Assembly: GCF_001403615.1 (NCBI RefSeq)
Contig: NZ_LN879457.1
Coordinates: 496,001 to 560,000, forward strand
DNA length: 64,000 nt
Direction of reading: 5' to 3'
From: Desnuesiella massiliensis
Lineage (GTDB): Bacteria; Bacillota; Clostridia; Clostridiales; Clostridiaceae
Shown piece by piece: positions 17,943-26,636 of the stretch (the stretch's first letter is position 1; every line of letters starts with the position of its first letter). The position numbers were made by a program, and so were the translations under genes. Under the pieces are notes generated by a model. That model did no database searches. It was given only the letters and a program-made list of their open reading frames with translations, and had not been told where the DNA came from.

Positions 17943-18167
17943 TTATTTTGTTTCCATTCTATCGCTCCACTGAAGTGTAAAGTTACCTTCCGCCTTTATA
18001 GGCTTTATAATAAGCTTGTACTTATCTATATTGCCCGAGGATTTAAGGACTAGAGGTTTAAAACTAGCAATGTCCTTTACTTCTTCTTTTTTATTGAGAG
18101 AATTATTAAGATAATTTGATGGATAAGTTAATTCTCTATAGATTTTTCTATCTTCATTAAAGTCCAG
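17943..18167 (-). pseudogene. Open reading remnant downstream of mraY
   Basis: A minus-strand frame with clostridial-looking codons is open for 74 codons from just after an in-frame TAG (18168-18170) to TAA at 17943. It has no ATG, GTG or TTG at its head, and it overlaps the end of mraY by 11 nt in another frame. The peptide (SSGNIDKYKLIIKPIKAEG and LQWSDRMETK at the end) reads like the C-terminal end of a beta-rich protein. It is probably the tail of a gene that lost its 5' part. A non-coding origin is possible. Confidence 0.35.
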
Positions 18168-19119
18168 CTAAGCTAATAAAGCCTATTAAGCATAATATTA
18201 CTGTAATAATAGAAAATATAGCTACAATCTTTACTTCATGCCAGCCGCACAATTCAAAAGAGTGATGTAGGGGGGCCATTTTAAAAACACGTTTTCCAGT
18301 GAGTTTAAAAGCTGTTATTTGTATTGCTACGGATAATATTTCAGTAACAAATATTCCCCCCACTATTATGAAGATAAGAGGGAGCTTGAGCATTATGGTT
18401 ATTGTAGCCATAGTTCCACCAAGAGCAAGAGCTCCTGTATCGCCCATTATTATTTTGGCAGGGTAATGATTAAATTTTAGAAAGCCTAACAAAGCTCCTA
18501 CCATAACTGAGCAAAATATAGATAAGCTATAATGACCTAAGGAGAAGGCAATAAGAGTGAAAAAAGTCATAACCAATAAAGAAATTGAGCCAACTAGGCC
18601 ATCAAGCCCATCTGTTAAATTAACAGCATTAGTGGCAGAAACATAGTAAAATACAATAAAAGGTATATATAATAGCTTCATATTCCAAAGGCTTTTCTTA
18701 AAAGGAACGATGATTTCTTTGCCTATGTAAGGATTAATATAGCAATAGAGAGCAAAGAAACAGGAAGCTGCAATGAGCAGCAACAGCTTTTGTAGTGAAG
18801 TTAAGCCTTCATTGTTTTTATGTAATATTTTTAACCCATCATCTAATAGCCCTATAAACCCGAATACTATTAAAGCATATAGAGATAATTTTACTTCTAT
18901 ATTATATTTTTTAAATATAAAAAGCATAGTAATAATGGTGGTGAATATAAATATAAGCCCTCCAAAGGTTGGGGTGCCAGCTTTTTTCTTATGGCTTTTA
19001 GGGCCATCTTCTCTTATATACTGTCCTAATTTATATTTATGCAGTACTGGAATTAAAAGCTTTCCTAATAATAAGGATATAAAAAAACCTATGATACCAT
19101 AAAAAATTATTACTTCCAT
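18157..19119 (-). CDS. mraY: Phospho-N-acetylmuramoyl-pentapeptide-transferase
   Basis: A 320-residue integral membrane enzyme with about ten helices. MraY/WecA signatures are clear: REDGPKSHKKKAGTPTFGG, NAVNLTDGLDGLVG, the GDTGALALGG loop and PLHHSFELCGW. It transfers phospho-MurNAc-pentapeptide to undecaprenyl phosphate to make lipid I. The family usually has three consecutive His in the last motif; here the third is Ser. AAAGGAG precedes the ATG. It lies near alr and murE but not in a classical mur/fts cluster, so it may be the only mraY of a scattered set or a paralogue. Confidence 0.92.
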   Translation of the reverse strand: MEVIIFYGIIGFFISLLLGKLLIPVLHKYKLGQYIREDGPKSHKKKAGTPTFGGLIFIFTTIITMLFIFKKYNIEVKLSLYALIVFGFIGLLDDGLKILHKNNEGLTSLQKLLLLIAASCFFALYCYINPYIGKEIIVPFKKSLWNMKLLYIPFIVFYYVSATNAVNLTDGLDGLVGSISLLVMTFFTLIAFSLGHYSLSIFCSVMVGALLGFLKFNHYPAKIIMGDTGALALGGTMATITIMLKLPLIFIIVGGIFVTEILSVAIQITAFKLTGKRVFKMAPLHHSFELCGWHEVKIVAIFSIITVILCLIGFISLAGL

Positions 19120-19182
19120 TTTCTAATCTCCTTTTAAAATATGGTCTACTTGCTTGCTAAAGTGCATATAAATGTAAGTTCG

Positions 19183-19212
19183 TTGACATTTTTACATTTT
19201 CTTTGCTACACT
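19183..19212 (+). promoter_or_regulatory. Possible sigma-A promoter upstream of the HTH gene
   Basis: TTGACA (19183-19188) and TACACT (19207-19212) are 18 nt apart, about 165 nt upstream of the gene at 19377. The long leader includes TTTTTTCAA...TTGAAAAA, a small dyad. Confidence 0.3.
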
Positions 19213-19376
19213 TTATATAGAGTCATTCGTTAAAGTATTGATAAGCTTATCTCAAATTAATTATAGGGTAAGAATCATATTATTTAAGGTTTTTTCAATT
19301 TGTTGAAAAAGTCTAAAAAGTTGTTTTTCTATAATGATTTTAAAAGGTTTATATTCGTGAGGAGGAGTAGCTTAAT

Positions 19377-20387
19377 ATGGCTGAAATAGGCTGGGAAGAC
19401 ACATTGATTCATAATATTAAAAGAAATATTAATTGGATATTAGAACAAAATTATGAAAATAACCAAACCTTAATGGCTAAGGATTTGGATATTAAGATAA
19501 ATACTCTACATACTTATATAAATTCTATAACCAAACCACCAATAACTTTTTTATACAAGCTTTGTGAAAAAAGTGGTATAACCTTAGACTCGCTAACCAA
19601 AGAAGATTTTTATATACAAAATGAGAAGATGAGAAAAAAAGAAGTAGTTAGGCAGCTTTATAATAGATATAAAGGTCAATATTATGCCTATTTTTTTGTG
19701 GTAGATTCCAATTCTCTAAAGGAAGGTCTTATTCAAGAGGCTTCGATGAAAGTAAATGAAGCTGGTAGTGTATCCTTTCACATATTAAATTCAGAAAAAC
19801 AATTTTTAGGTAATTTGATAATGGGAGAGGAGCTTGTGTACTTCGATTTGAAAAGCTCTAAGGAGAAAATTAACATAGTCATTAAAAATCCAGGCAGGAA
19901 TATAAAGGAAAGCTATACAGGGGGAATGGGTATAGTTAATATATCTTCACCTGAGGATAATAGGATACCCACTGCCCAAAAGATTATAATAAGCTCAGTA
20001 AGAATTCCTATAGAAAGATATTTTAGCACCTTAAAGGATTTTCTAAAGATTAGCAATTATATAAAGATAAGAAAAAAGTTCTTGTTAGAAATACTTAATA
20101 GCAAGATTATTATCAAGGAAGAAAGATATGAAAAAATAAAGCATATAGTAGAAAATCATAAAATTTCAGATGAAGATAGAATAGCTTTAAGTGAAAAAGA
20201 AATGAATTTATTATACAGGGCCTTAGATAAAGAGGAATTTTTAGCTTTTAAAGCTTATCTAGACCGCATGGAACATGAAGGAGGGGCAGTAGCTTTAGGA
20301 GCTGTGAAGGTAAACTTAGATGAAGATAATATGGTTTATAGGTTTATAAAAAATGAATTTAGGCATTTAGATTATAAGCGAACCTAG
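19377..20387 (+). CDS. HTH-domain protein of unknown function
   Basis: Residues 10-65 look like an XRE-type helix-turn-helix (LMAKDLDIKINTLHTYINSI). The remaining 270 residues are not a family I recognise: a beta-rich central region (about 85-215, with KESYTGGMGIVNISSPED) and a helical C terminus (215-336). No membrane segment. GGAGGAG precedes the ATG. It sits between mraY (divergent) and alr-murE (convergent), so it may be a cell-wall or stress regulator, but this is context only. A hairpin overlaps its stop codon. Confidence 0.7.
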   Translation: MAEIGWEDTLIHNIKRNINWILEQNYENNQTLMAKDLDIKINTLHTYINSITKPPITFLYKLCEKSGITLDSLTKEDFYIQNEKMRKKEVVRQLYNRYKGQYYAYFFVVDSNSLKEGLIQEASMKVNEAGSVSFHILNSEKQFLGNLIMGEELVYFDLKSSKEKINIVIKNPGRNIKESYTGGMGIVNISSPEDNRIPTAQKIIISSVRIPIERYFSTLKDFLKISNYIKIRKKFLLEILNSKIIIKEERYEKIKHIVENHKISDEDRIALSEKEMNLLYRALDKEEFLAFKAYLDRMEHEGGAVALGAVKVNLDEDNMVYRFIKNEFRHLDYKRT

Positions 20388-20410
20388 CTCCTGAGTTAAT
20401 AGGGGCTAGG
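20383..20410. terminator. Hairpin over the HTH gene stop codon
   Basis: CCTAGCTCCT (20383-20392) and AGGGGCTAGG (20401-20410) form a stem that includes the TAG stop. It lies between two convergent genes. No T-run on either side, so termination is uncertain. Confidence 0.4.
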
Positions 20411-20418
20411 TAAGTAAC

Positions 20419-21576
20419 TTAAATATAATGCTGAATCTTAACAATCTCATTATTTCTTAAATAGACTCTAGGAACTCTTCTTCCAATGTTACAAAGTGGC
20501 TCATAGTTTATAGTATTTAAAATATGAGCAAAGTCCTCAGCGTCAAATTTTATATCATTTTCATAGCCTAAAAGAGTAACTTCATCATAAAGGCTTACCT
20601 CTCCTATATCAGTTAAATCTATCATGCATTGGTCCATGCAGATATTACCTATGATAGGAGCAAATTTACCTTTAACTATTACTTTGGCTTTATTGGATAA
20701 AGGTCTTGAATAACCATCTTCATACCCCACAGGAATGGTTCCTATAATGCTTCTTCTTTCTGTTTTGAAGGTTCTGCCGTAGCCTACAGATTCATTGGCT
20801 TCTAGGGTCTTTATATGCATTATTCTAGTTTTCCAGGTTAACACAGGTTTTAGGGGAAGCGCTTCTTTATTTACCTCTTGTGAAGGGTAATAGCCATACT
20901 GAATTATCCCAGCTCTAACATAATCGTAATGGCAGTAGGGCATATCTATTATGGCCGCACTGTTTGATACATTTTTACCGCCTAAATCAATATTATATTT
21001 TGAAAGCTCTTGCTGAAACCAAAAGTATCTTTCTAATTGCAGCTCCGAATAACTCTTATCTTTGTAGTCAGCAGTGGAGAAATGGGTAAATAGGGACATT
21101 ACCTTTATACTATTCATAGCATAGATAGCAGCTATGTCATTAATACTTTCTTCACTTTGATTAAAGCCTATTCTTCCCATACCAGTATCTAAGGCTATGT
21201 GAATCTTTGAAATCTTGCCTAATTTTTTAGCTGCGTTAGATAATTTATTGGCAAAAGCTAGGGTTGAAACAGTGACTTCTATATCATATTCAAGAATTTT
21301 CTCTATAGCCCCCTCATAGCTGAGACCTAATATGATAATGGGAGCATTTATGCCATTTTCTCTGAGTTCTATAGCTTCCATTATATTAGCCACTCCAATC
21401 TTTTGTATTCCGTTTTTGATAAGAGCTTTAGAAACTTCTATAGCACCATGCCCATAGGCATTAGCCTTTACTACTCCGATTATATTGCTATGACCTGACT
21501 TTTTCTTAATACTATTTATATTAAAATCTAGATTATCTAGATTGATTTCTGCCCATACAGGATGTAATAAATTCAT
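20419..21576 (-). CDS. alr: Alanine racemase
   Basis: A 385-residue PLP enzyme. The PLP lysine lies in VVKANAYGHG near the N terminus; the C-terminal half holds SVGYGRTF with the catalytic Tyr region, and the family phrases GTIPVGYEDGYSR and IIGNICMDQCMIDLT. It converts L- to D-alanine for peptidoglycan. The ATG at 21576 is 9 nt after AGGAG; the TTG nine bases upstream overlaps this site and is less likely. It follows murE by 22 nt, so the two are one operon supplying muropeptide precursors. Confidence 0.95.
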   Translation of the reverse strand: MNLLHPVWAEINLDNLDFNINSIKKKSGHSNIIGVVKANAYGHGAIEVSKALIKNGIQKIGVANIMEAIELRENGINAPIIILGLSYEGAIEKILEYDIEVTVSTLAFANKLSNAAKKLGKISKIHIALDTGMGRIGFNQSEESINDIAAIYAMNSIKVMSLFTHFSTADYKDKSYSELQLERYFWFQQELSKYNIDLGGKNVSNSAAIIDMPYCHYDYVRAGIIQYGYYPSQEVNKEALPLKPVLTWKTRIMHIKTLEANESVGYGRTFKTERRSIIGTIPVGYEDGYSRPLSNKAKVIVKGKFAPIIGNICMDQCMIDLTDIGEVSLYDEVTLLGYENDIKFDAEDFAHILNTINYEPLCNIGRRVPRVYLRNNEIVKIQHYI

Positions 21577-21598
21577 ATAAAACAACTCCTACAATTAT

Positions 21599-23050
21599 TT
21601 ATTTAAAAAAATCTTCAACTACTTCTACATCACTAAAATGAATGGTTCTATCTCTAAGAATCTGATAGGTTTCATGGCCTTTTCCAGCAATTATTATTGC
21701 ATCGCCTTCCTCTGCTAGAGTTAAAGCCTTATGAATGGCTTCCTTCCTGTTTTCTATCTTAAAATAACTACAATGAGTGTTTTTTATTCCATCTTCAATA
21801 TCATTTATAATATCCATAGGATTTTCACTGCGAGGGTTATCAGAGGTGAGTATGCAAATATGGGCTAAACTGCCAGCTATTTCACCCATAATAGGTCTTT
21901 TAGACTTATCTCTATCTCCACCACAGCCAAAGACCACAATGACTTTATTTTTAGTTAAAGCTTTGGTAGATTTAATTATTTTTTCTAGGCTATCAGGACT
22001 ATGAGCATAATCCACTACTACTAAATAATCATGAGGAACGCTTACAATTTCAAACCTTCCTGATGCGCTTTTAACCTTGAGAACCGCCTGTGTGATTTCT
22101 TCTAAAGTGAAGCCCAGACTATGACATACTGCTATGGATGCAAGAATATTGTATACATTAAATCTCCCTAATAGCTTAGTTTTAACTTTATAAAGTTTAT
22201 TTTGGAAATATAGATCAAATTCTGTACATTTAAAAGAGTATTCTATATTATCAGCTTTAAAGTCACTATCTGTTTCAATTCCATAGGTTATTATAGAAGC
22301 TCTGGATTTCTCCATTATTTCTTTTGACATAGCATCGTCTGAATTTATTACTGCACTTTTGCACATGCTAAATAGCTTCATTTTAGCATTTTTATAATTT
22401 TCCATATTACCGTGTTCCTCGAGATGGTCTTGAGTTAAATTAGAGAATACCCCTATGCCAAAATCACAGCCTGTCACTCTATGTTTGGACAGAGCAGAGG
22501 AGGTAACCTCCATGACCACATATTCAGCTCCTTCCTTTGATATTTCATCAAAAGAAGCTTGAAGCTCAATGGAGTCAGGGGTAGTAGGATTAAGCTTTTC
22601 TGTTTTTAATTTCTTGTCATTTACTAGATTTTCAATAGTACCTATCAATCCTGTACTTTTATTTAAACTCTTAAGTATTTCATATATAAATAAGGATATA
22701 GAGGTTTTGCCATTGGTACCTGTAATCCCTATAAGCTTAAATTTGCTGGAAGGATTTTTGTAGTATATATTAGCTATGTGAGCCATAGCTAGCCTTGTAT
22801 CATTAACTTTTATAACTGGAATATGCTTTGGAATATCCTTTACTTCATGTTCTATTATTAATGCTGAGGCGCCAGCTTTTATAGCCTCTAATGCGTATTG
22901 ATGTCTATCTACATTTCTGCCTTTTACACATATAAATAAGGAACCTTTAGTTACTTTTCTTGAATCCCAGCTTATTGAGGATGCCTCGAAATTTTCATCA
23001 CCCTGTATGATCTCATAAGGAATATCATTTAGTAAATCTTTTAGTTTCAT
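21599..23050 (-). CDS. murE: UDP-MurNAc-tripeptide synthetase, meso-DAP type
   Basis: A 483-residue Mur ligase with the ATP loop GITGTNGKTS and a central ligase domain. The C-terminal motif DNPRSENP is the DNPR signature that binds meso-diaminopimelate, so the organism should have DAP-type peptidoglycan. GTGGAGG lies before the ATG at 23050; an upstream Met at 23065 overlaps the ribosome site. It is the first gene of murE-alr. Confidence 0.95.
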   Translation of the reverse strand: MKLKDLLNDIPYEIIQGDENFEASSISWDSRKVTKGSLFICVKGRNVDRHQYALEAIKAGASALIIEHEVKDIPKHIPVIKVNDTRLAMAHIANIYYKNPSSKFKLIGITGTNGKTSISLFIYEILKSLNKSTGLIGTIENLVNDKKLKTEKLNPTTPDSIELQASFDEISKEGAEYVVMEVTSSALSKHRVTGCDFGIGVFSNLTQDHLEEHGNMENYKNAKMKLFSMCKSAVINSDDAMSKEIMEKSRASIITYGIETDSDFKADNIEYSFKCTEFDLYFQNKLYKVKTKLLGRFNVYNILASIAVCHSLGFTLEEITQAVLKVKSASGRFEIVSVPHDYLVVVDYAHSPDSLEKIIKSTKALTKNKVIVVFGCGGDRDKSKRPIMGEIAGSLAHICILTSDNPRSENPMDIINDIEDGIKNTHCSYFKIENRKEAIHKALTLAEEGDAIIIAGKGHETYQILRDRTIHFSDVEVVEDFFK

Positions 23051-23236
23051 AAATATAGCCTCCACAAATTTTATTTTTGTGATACAATAATATTATATTT
23101 TTAATTTTTACTAGTTTTAATGCTTATGTTGCTTATAATATTGCAAAAAATGCTTAAGATGTCTCAGAAAAGTAAGTAGCAAATATATTTGTGTATTTAG
23201 CTATTTATTTTTGAGAGCTAAAGGGAGGTTAAGAAA

Positions 23237-24133
23237 ATTAAGGAAAATGAAGCTTTAAATATTATTAAAAGAGGATATTTAAAAAATGACTTTGAATATT
23301 TTCATATAAAGGACAAGAAAAGTTTAGAATTTGATTTTCACTATCATGACTTTAATAAAATAATAATTTTTATATCCGGTAATGTAACCTATTTAATAGA
23401 AGGAAAAGCTTATAAGCTAAAACCTTGGGATATTCTTTTGGTAGGCAGCAATGAGATACATAAACCTTTAATTGAAGAAGGGGGAACCTATGAGAGGATT
23501 ATTTTATGGGTTAACTCCTCTTTTTTAAAACAGCATAATAGTGAAGACTGCAATTTGTTAACCTGCTTTGAGATAGCTGCTATGCAAAAGTTTAATCTCA
23601 TGAGAGTAAACCCAGATGCTTTAAGTGAAATAAAATATACATTGTTTCAACTAGAAAAGGCATGCTACCATGAGAGTTTTGGGAAAGGAATACTAAAAAA
23701 TGCTTTATTTTTACAGTTCATAGTTAGTATAAACCGAATCTTCCTAGCCAGAGATTTAGAGAAAGAGATAAAAGATGTAGAATATGATGAAAATATAGTT
23801 TCTCTTTTAAATTATATAAATGACAATTTGTCAGAGGAGCTTACTATAGAGGAGCTCTCCTTAAAGTTTTATATGAATAAGTACTACCTCATGCATAAAT
23901 TTAAAAAGCAAACAGGATATACTCTGCATAACTATATACTTCAGAAAAGACTTGTATTAGCTAGCTCTTTAATAAAAAAGGGCATGCCTATTACAGAGGT
24001 ATATATAGAAAGCGGTTTTAGTGATTATTCTAATTTTATAAGAGCTTTTAAAAATATGTTTGGATTACCACCTAAAAAATATTATAAGGCTGTTAAAGAT
24101 ATAGAAAGCTTATACAATAGAAAAGGATATTAG
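23237..24133 (+). CDS. AraC-family transcriptional regulator with an AUU start
   Basis: The frame codes for a full 298-residue AraC protein: an N-terminal cupin (about residues 15-85, with FDFHYHDFNKIIIFISGN and KPWDILLVG) and a C-terminal double HTH (about 190-290). No ATG, GTG or TTG lies in frame before the cupin; a stop (TAA) is 15 nt upstream. GGGAGG at 23223-23228 is placed 8 nt before ATT 23237, so AUU is the only reasonable start. Starting at the first in-frame TTG (23438) would delete most of the cupin. The next gene, an NhaC-type antiporter, follows closely and may be its target. Confidence 0.8.
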   Translation: MKENEALNIIKRGYLKNDFEYFHIKDKKSLEFDFHYHDFNKIIIFISGNVTYLIEGKAYKLKPWDILLVGSNEIHKPLIEEGGTYERIILWVNSSFLKQHNSEDCNLLTCFEIAAMQKFNLMRVNPDALSEIKYTLFQLEKACYHESFGKGILKNALFLQFIVSINRIFLARDLEKEIKDVEYDENIVSLLNYINDNLSEELTIEELSLKFYMNKYYLMHKFKKQTGYTLHNYILQKRLVLASSLIKKGMPITEVYIESGFSDYSNFIRAFKNMFGLPPKKYYKAVKDIESLYNRKGY

Positions 24134-24151
24134 TTTGGAGTGTGGATTAAT

Positions 24152-25459
24152 ATGATATTTAGTTTTTTAGTTATATTTTTACTTATAATTGCCGCAGTTA
24201 TATTGAATATTCCTTTAGTCTATCCTTTACTTATAGGTCTTATAATATTAAGTTTTACTACTTATAGAATAGGATATAGCATAAAAGAGATTGTTTTCAT
24301 GATATTTAAGGGAGGGAAAAAGTCTCTCTCCATTATAAGGATTTTTGTTCTGATAGGTGCAGTTACAGCAGTTTGGATGGCTTGTGGTACTGTAGAAGTC
24401 ATTGTTTTTTATGGAATAAAGCTAATAAATCCTAATTTATTTGTTTTATATGCTTTTTTAATAACCTCTATAACCTCTTTTTTACTAGGCACTTCTTTTG
24501 GAACTGTAGGTACTATAGGAATTGCTTTGATGGTATTAGCAAAGGGGGGAGGGGTTAATGTAAATGTAGCTGGGGGAGCTATTATAGCAGGAGCTTATTT
24601 TGGAGATAGATGCTCTCCTATGTCCTCCATGGCTAATTTAGTATCAGAAATTACAGATACAAATATATATGAGAATTTTAAAAATATGTTTAAGAACACA
24701 ATAATACCATACATAATATCTCTAATAATTTACTTTTTTATATCCTCAGCCTATAAAATGAATATTAGTGGGAATATCCTAGAACAAGAGCTTATTAATA
24801 ATTTTAACTTAGGATTTATAACTATATTACCAGCTCTGCTCATCTTCGCTTTTGTATTTTTAAAGATTGATGTTAAGAAAGCTATGTTAGGAAGTATTGT
24901 TGTAGGGATGATAATTGCCATCCTTGCGCAGAAAACTTCTTTTATTTCTTTATTAAAATATATAATTTTTGGATTTAGTATGGATTCTTCTTCAGAGCTT
25001 AGTAAGGTAATGAAGGGAGGAGGAATTTTGTCCATGCTAAAAATTGCAGGTATAGTGCTTTTATCCTTTTCTTATTCAGTGATATTTGAAGAGACCAATA
25101 TGCTAAAGAAAATAGAAGGATTGGTAGATAGGTTGTCTTTAAAGTTAGGAGTTTTTACTACTACCTTAATAATAGCTATAATAACTGCCACTGCTTCCTT
25201 TACACAAGCTCTCTGCGTAATATTGACTAATCAATTAGTTAAAAAATTATATAATAAAGATGATAAATATCAATTATCATTAGCTTTATCTAATACCTCA
25301 GTGATGGTTTCAGGTCTTATACCTTGGAATATAGCTTCTCTTGTTCCTGCTTCTATGCTATCCCTTGGAGCAGGCTTCATACCCTTTGCAGTTTATATGT
25401 ACTTGGTACCTATTATAAATTTATTAATGAATAAAAAAATAAGAAAAAGATATGCATGA
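24152..25459 (+). CDS. NhaC-family Na+/H+ antiporter
   Basis: About eleven or twelve membrane helices in 435 residues. The family signature GGAIIAGAYFGDRCSPMSSM is present, with LGTSFGTVGTIG before it. NhaC-family members exchange Na+/H+ or organic acids such as malate/lactate. An in-frame GTG at 24140 overlaps GGAG, so I chose ATG 24152. It lies 18 nt behind the AraC gene and ends at a bidirectional terminator. Confidence 0.88.
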   Translation: MIFSFLVIFLLIIAAVILNIPLVYPLLIGLIILSFTTYRIGYSIKEIVFMIFKGGKKSLSIIRIFVLIGAVTAVWMACGTVEVIVFYGIKLINPNLFVLYAFLITSITSFLLGTSFGTVGTIGIALMVLAKGGGVNVNVAGGAIIAGAYFGDRCSPMSSMANLVSEITDTNIYENFKNMFKNTIIPYIISLIIYFFISSAYKMNISGNILEQELINNFNLGFITILPALLIFAFVFLKIDVKKAMLGSIVVGMIIAILAQKTSFISLLKYIIFGFSMDSSSELSKVMKGGGILSMLKIAGIVLLSFSYSVIFEETNMLKKIEGLVDRLSLKLGVFTTTLIIAIITATASFTQALCVILTNQLVKKLYNKDDKYQLSLALSNTSVMVSGLIPWNIASLVPASMLSLGAGFIPFAVYMYLVPIINLLMNKKIRKRYA

Positions 25460-25465
25460 AAATAT

Positions 25466-25502
25466 AAATTCCTATGACAGCAGTTTGCTTTCATAGGAAT
25501 TT
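25466..25502. terminator. Bidirectional terminator
   Basis: AAATTCCTATGA (25466-25477) pairs exactly with TCATAGGAATTT (25491-25502) between convergent nhaC-like and araC genes. Confidence 0.8.
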
Positions 25503-25506
25503 TACA

Positions 25507-26430
25507 TTAGCTTGTTGTTGCTTTATGCACTCTAGACTTGATAGAGGTAGCATATTCTGAGGGAGTCATATTAGTGAGCTTTTTAAAGCATCTTGAAAAA
25601 TAGTGAATTGATTCAAAGCCTAGTAGCTCTGCAATCTGAGAAAAATTATATTTTTTTTCTCTGATAAGCTTTTTAGCTTCTTCTATCTTTAGCTTTTGAA
25701 AGTAAGCCATTACACTTTCATTGGTTTTCTTTTTAAAGAGAGTTTTTAAATGGGTTTTCCCAATATAAAACCTTTCACAGATGAAATCAAAGGTGAAGTT
25801 GTTATAAACATTTTCAGTCATATAATTAATGATTTGCTCTACTACATCATTTTCCATTTTTTCCTTTACTACATTATCGATTCTGCTGCAGTTCTCATTT
25901 TTTATACCACTTCGTATTATATCAATGAGCAGGAGCTCAATATAAAGCTTTATTAATTGCTCGGAAGCAAACTCATCAGTTATGTCCTTTTTTAATAATT
26001 CCTTATATCCGCTGTGAAGGTTAGTAGAGAAGGTTCTTTCACCTTCGCATAAAATTTTACCTAGAATTTCTATCTGAAAGGTCGATAGATTTAATATCTT
26101 ATTTTCAATAAAAAAATTCATATGGGCATTAGAGCAATCAAAACTTACCACCATAATATTAGGAGCGGTGACTCCATTAGCTTTAACACTGTGGAACTCT
26201 TCAGGAGGATGAAAAACTATATCACCCTTTTGTAGTTTATAACCCTTTTCTCCAGCTAATATTTCTACTTCTCCTTTATCCACATAAAGAAATTCCCAAA
26301 ATTCATGGGATTCTCCAGAGAAGCAATAGTTTTTCTCGAATTCAAAGTAATGAATTGTTACTAATTTATCAACTCTGATTAGTTCATTTAAAGGAAGCAT
26401 TTTATATAAGGCGTCTTCGGTATTATTCAT
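25507..26430 (-). CDS. AraC-family transcriptional regulator of the sugar locus
   Basis: An N-terminal cupin (HEFWEFLYVDKGEVEILAG, KGDIVFHPPEEFHSV) precedes two HTH motifs ending in FSQIAELLGFESIHYFSRCF and MTPSEYA, the standard AraC sugar-regulator layout. The frame extends to a TTG at 26505, but that part overlaps the 44-bp promoter element at 26466; I prefer the ATG at 26430 (307 residues), although its ribosome site (GTGGGA) is modest. It is divergent from the oxidoreductase/isomerase/ABC genes and probably activates them when the sugar is present. Confidence 0.88.
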   Translation of the reverse strand: MNNTEDALYKMLPLNELIRVDKLVTIHYFEFEKNYCFSGESHEFWEFLYVDKGEVEILAGEKGYKLQKGDIVFHPPEEFHSVKANGVTAPNIMVVSFDCSNAHMNFFIENKILNLSTFQIEILGKILCEGERTFSTNLHSGYKELLKKDITDEFASEQLIKLYIELLLIDIIRSGIKNENCSRIDNVVKEKMENDVVEQIINYMTENVYNNFTFDFICERFYIGKTHLKTLFKKKTNESVMAYFQKLKIEEAKKLIREKKYNFSQIAELLGFESIHYFSRCFKKLTNMTPSEYATSIKSRVHKATTS

Positions 26431-26465
26431 ATCAAAATATCCCACACTTTCTAAAAGCTTATGTT

Positions 26466-26509
26466 GACAAATTATCCAAAAAAATTGACCGTTTTTGTAA
26501 AGCAAATAT
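26466..26509. promoter_or_regulatory. Candidate AraC operator, copy 1
   Basis: A 44-bp element starting GACAAATT and ending GTAAAGCAAATAT. It aligns without gaps to the element at 27772-27815, with 35 of 44 positions identical. It lies between the divergent araC and Gfo/Idh genes. A shorter related core, TTGACGTTTTTATTATAC, follows at 26557. Confidence 0.55.
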
Positions 26510-26636
26510 ATAGATATTATTATAAAATTTAAAATAGATATAAAACTTTTTTAATATTGACGTTTTTATTATACAATTATTTATTTTTCTTTTCAATAAT
26601 ACTAGAAAAGGGATGTATAAACATGGAGGTTCTAAA

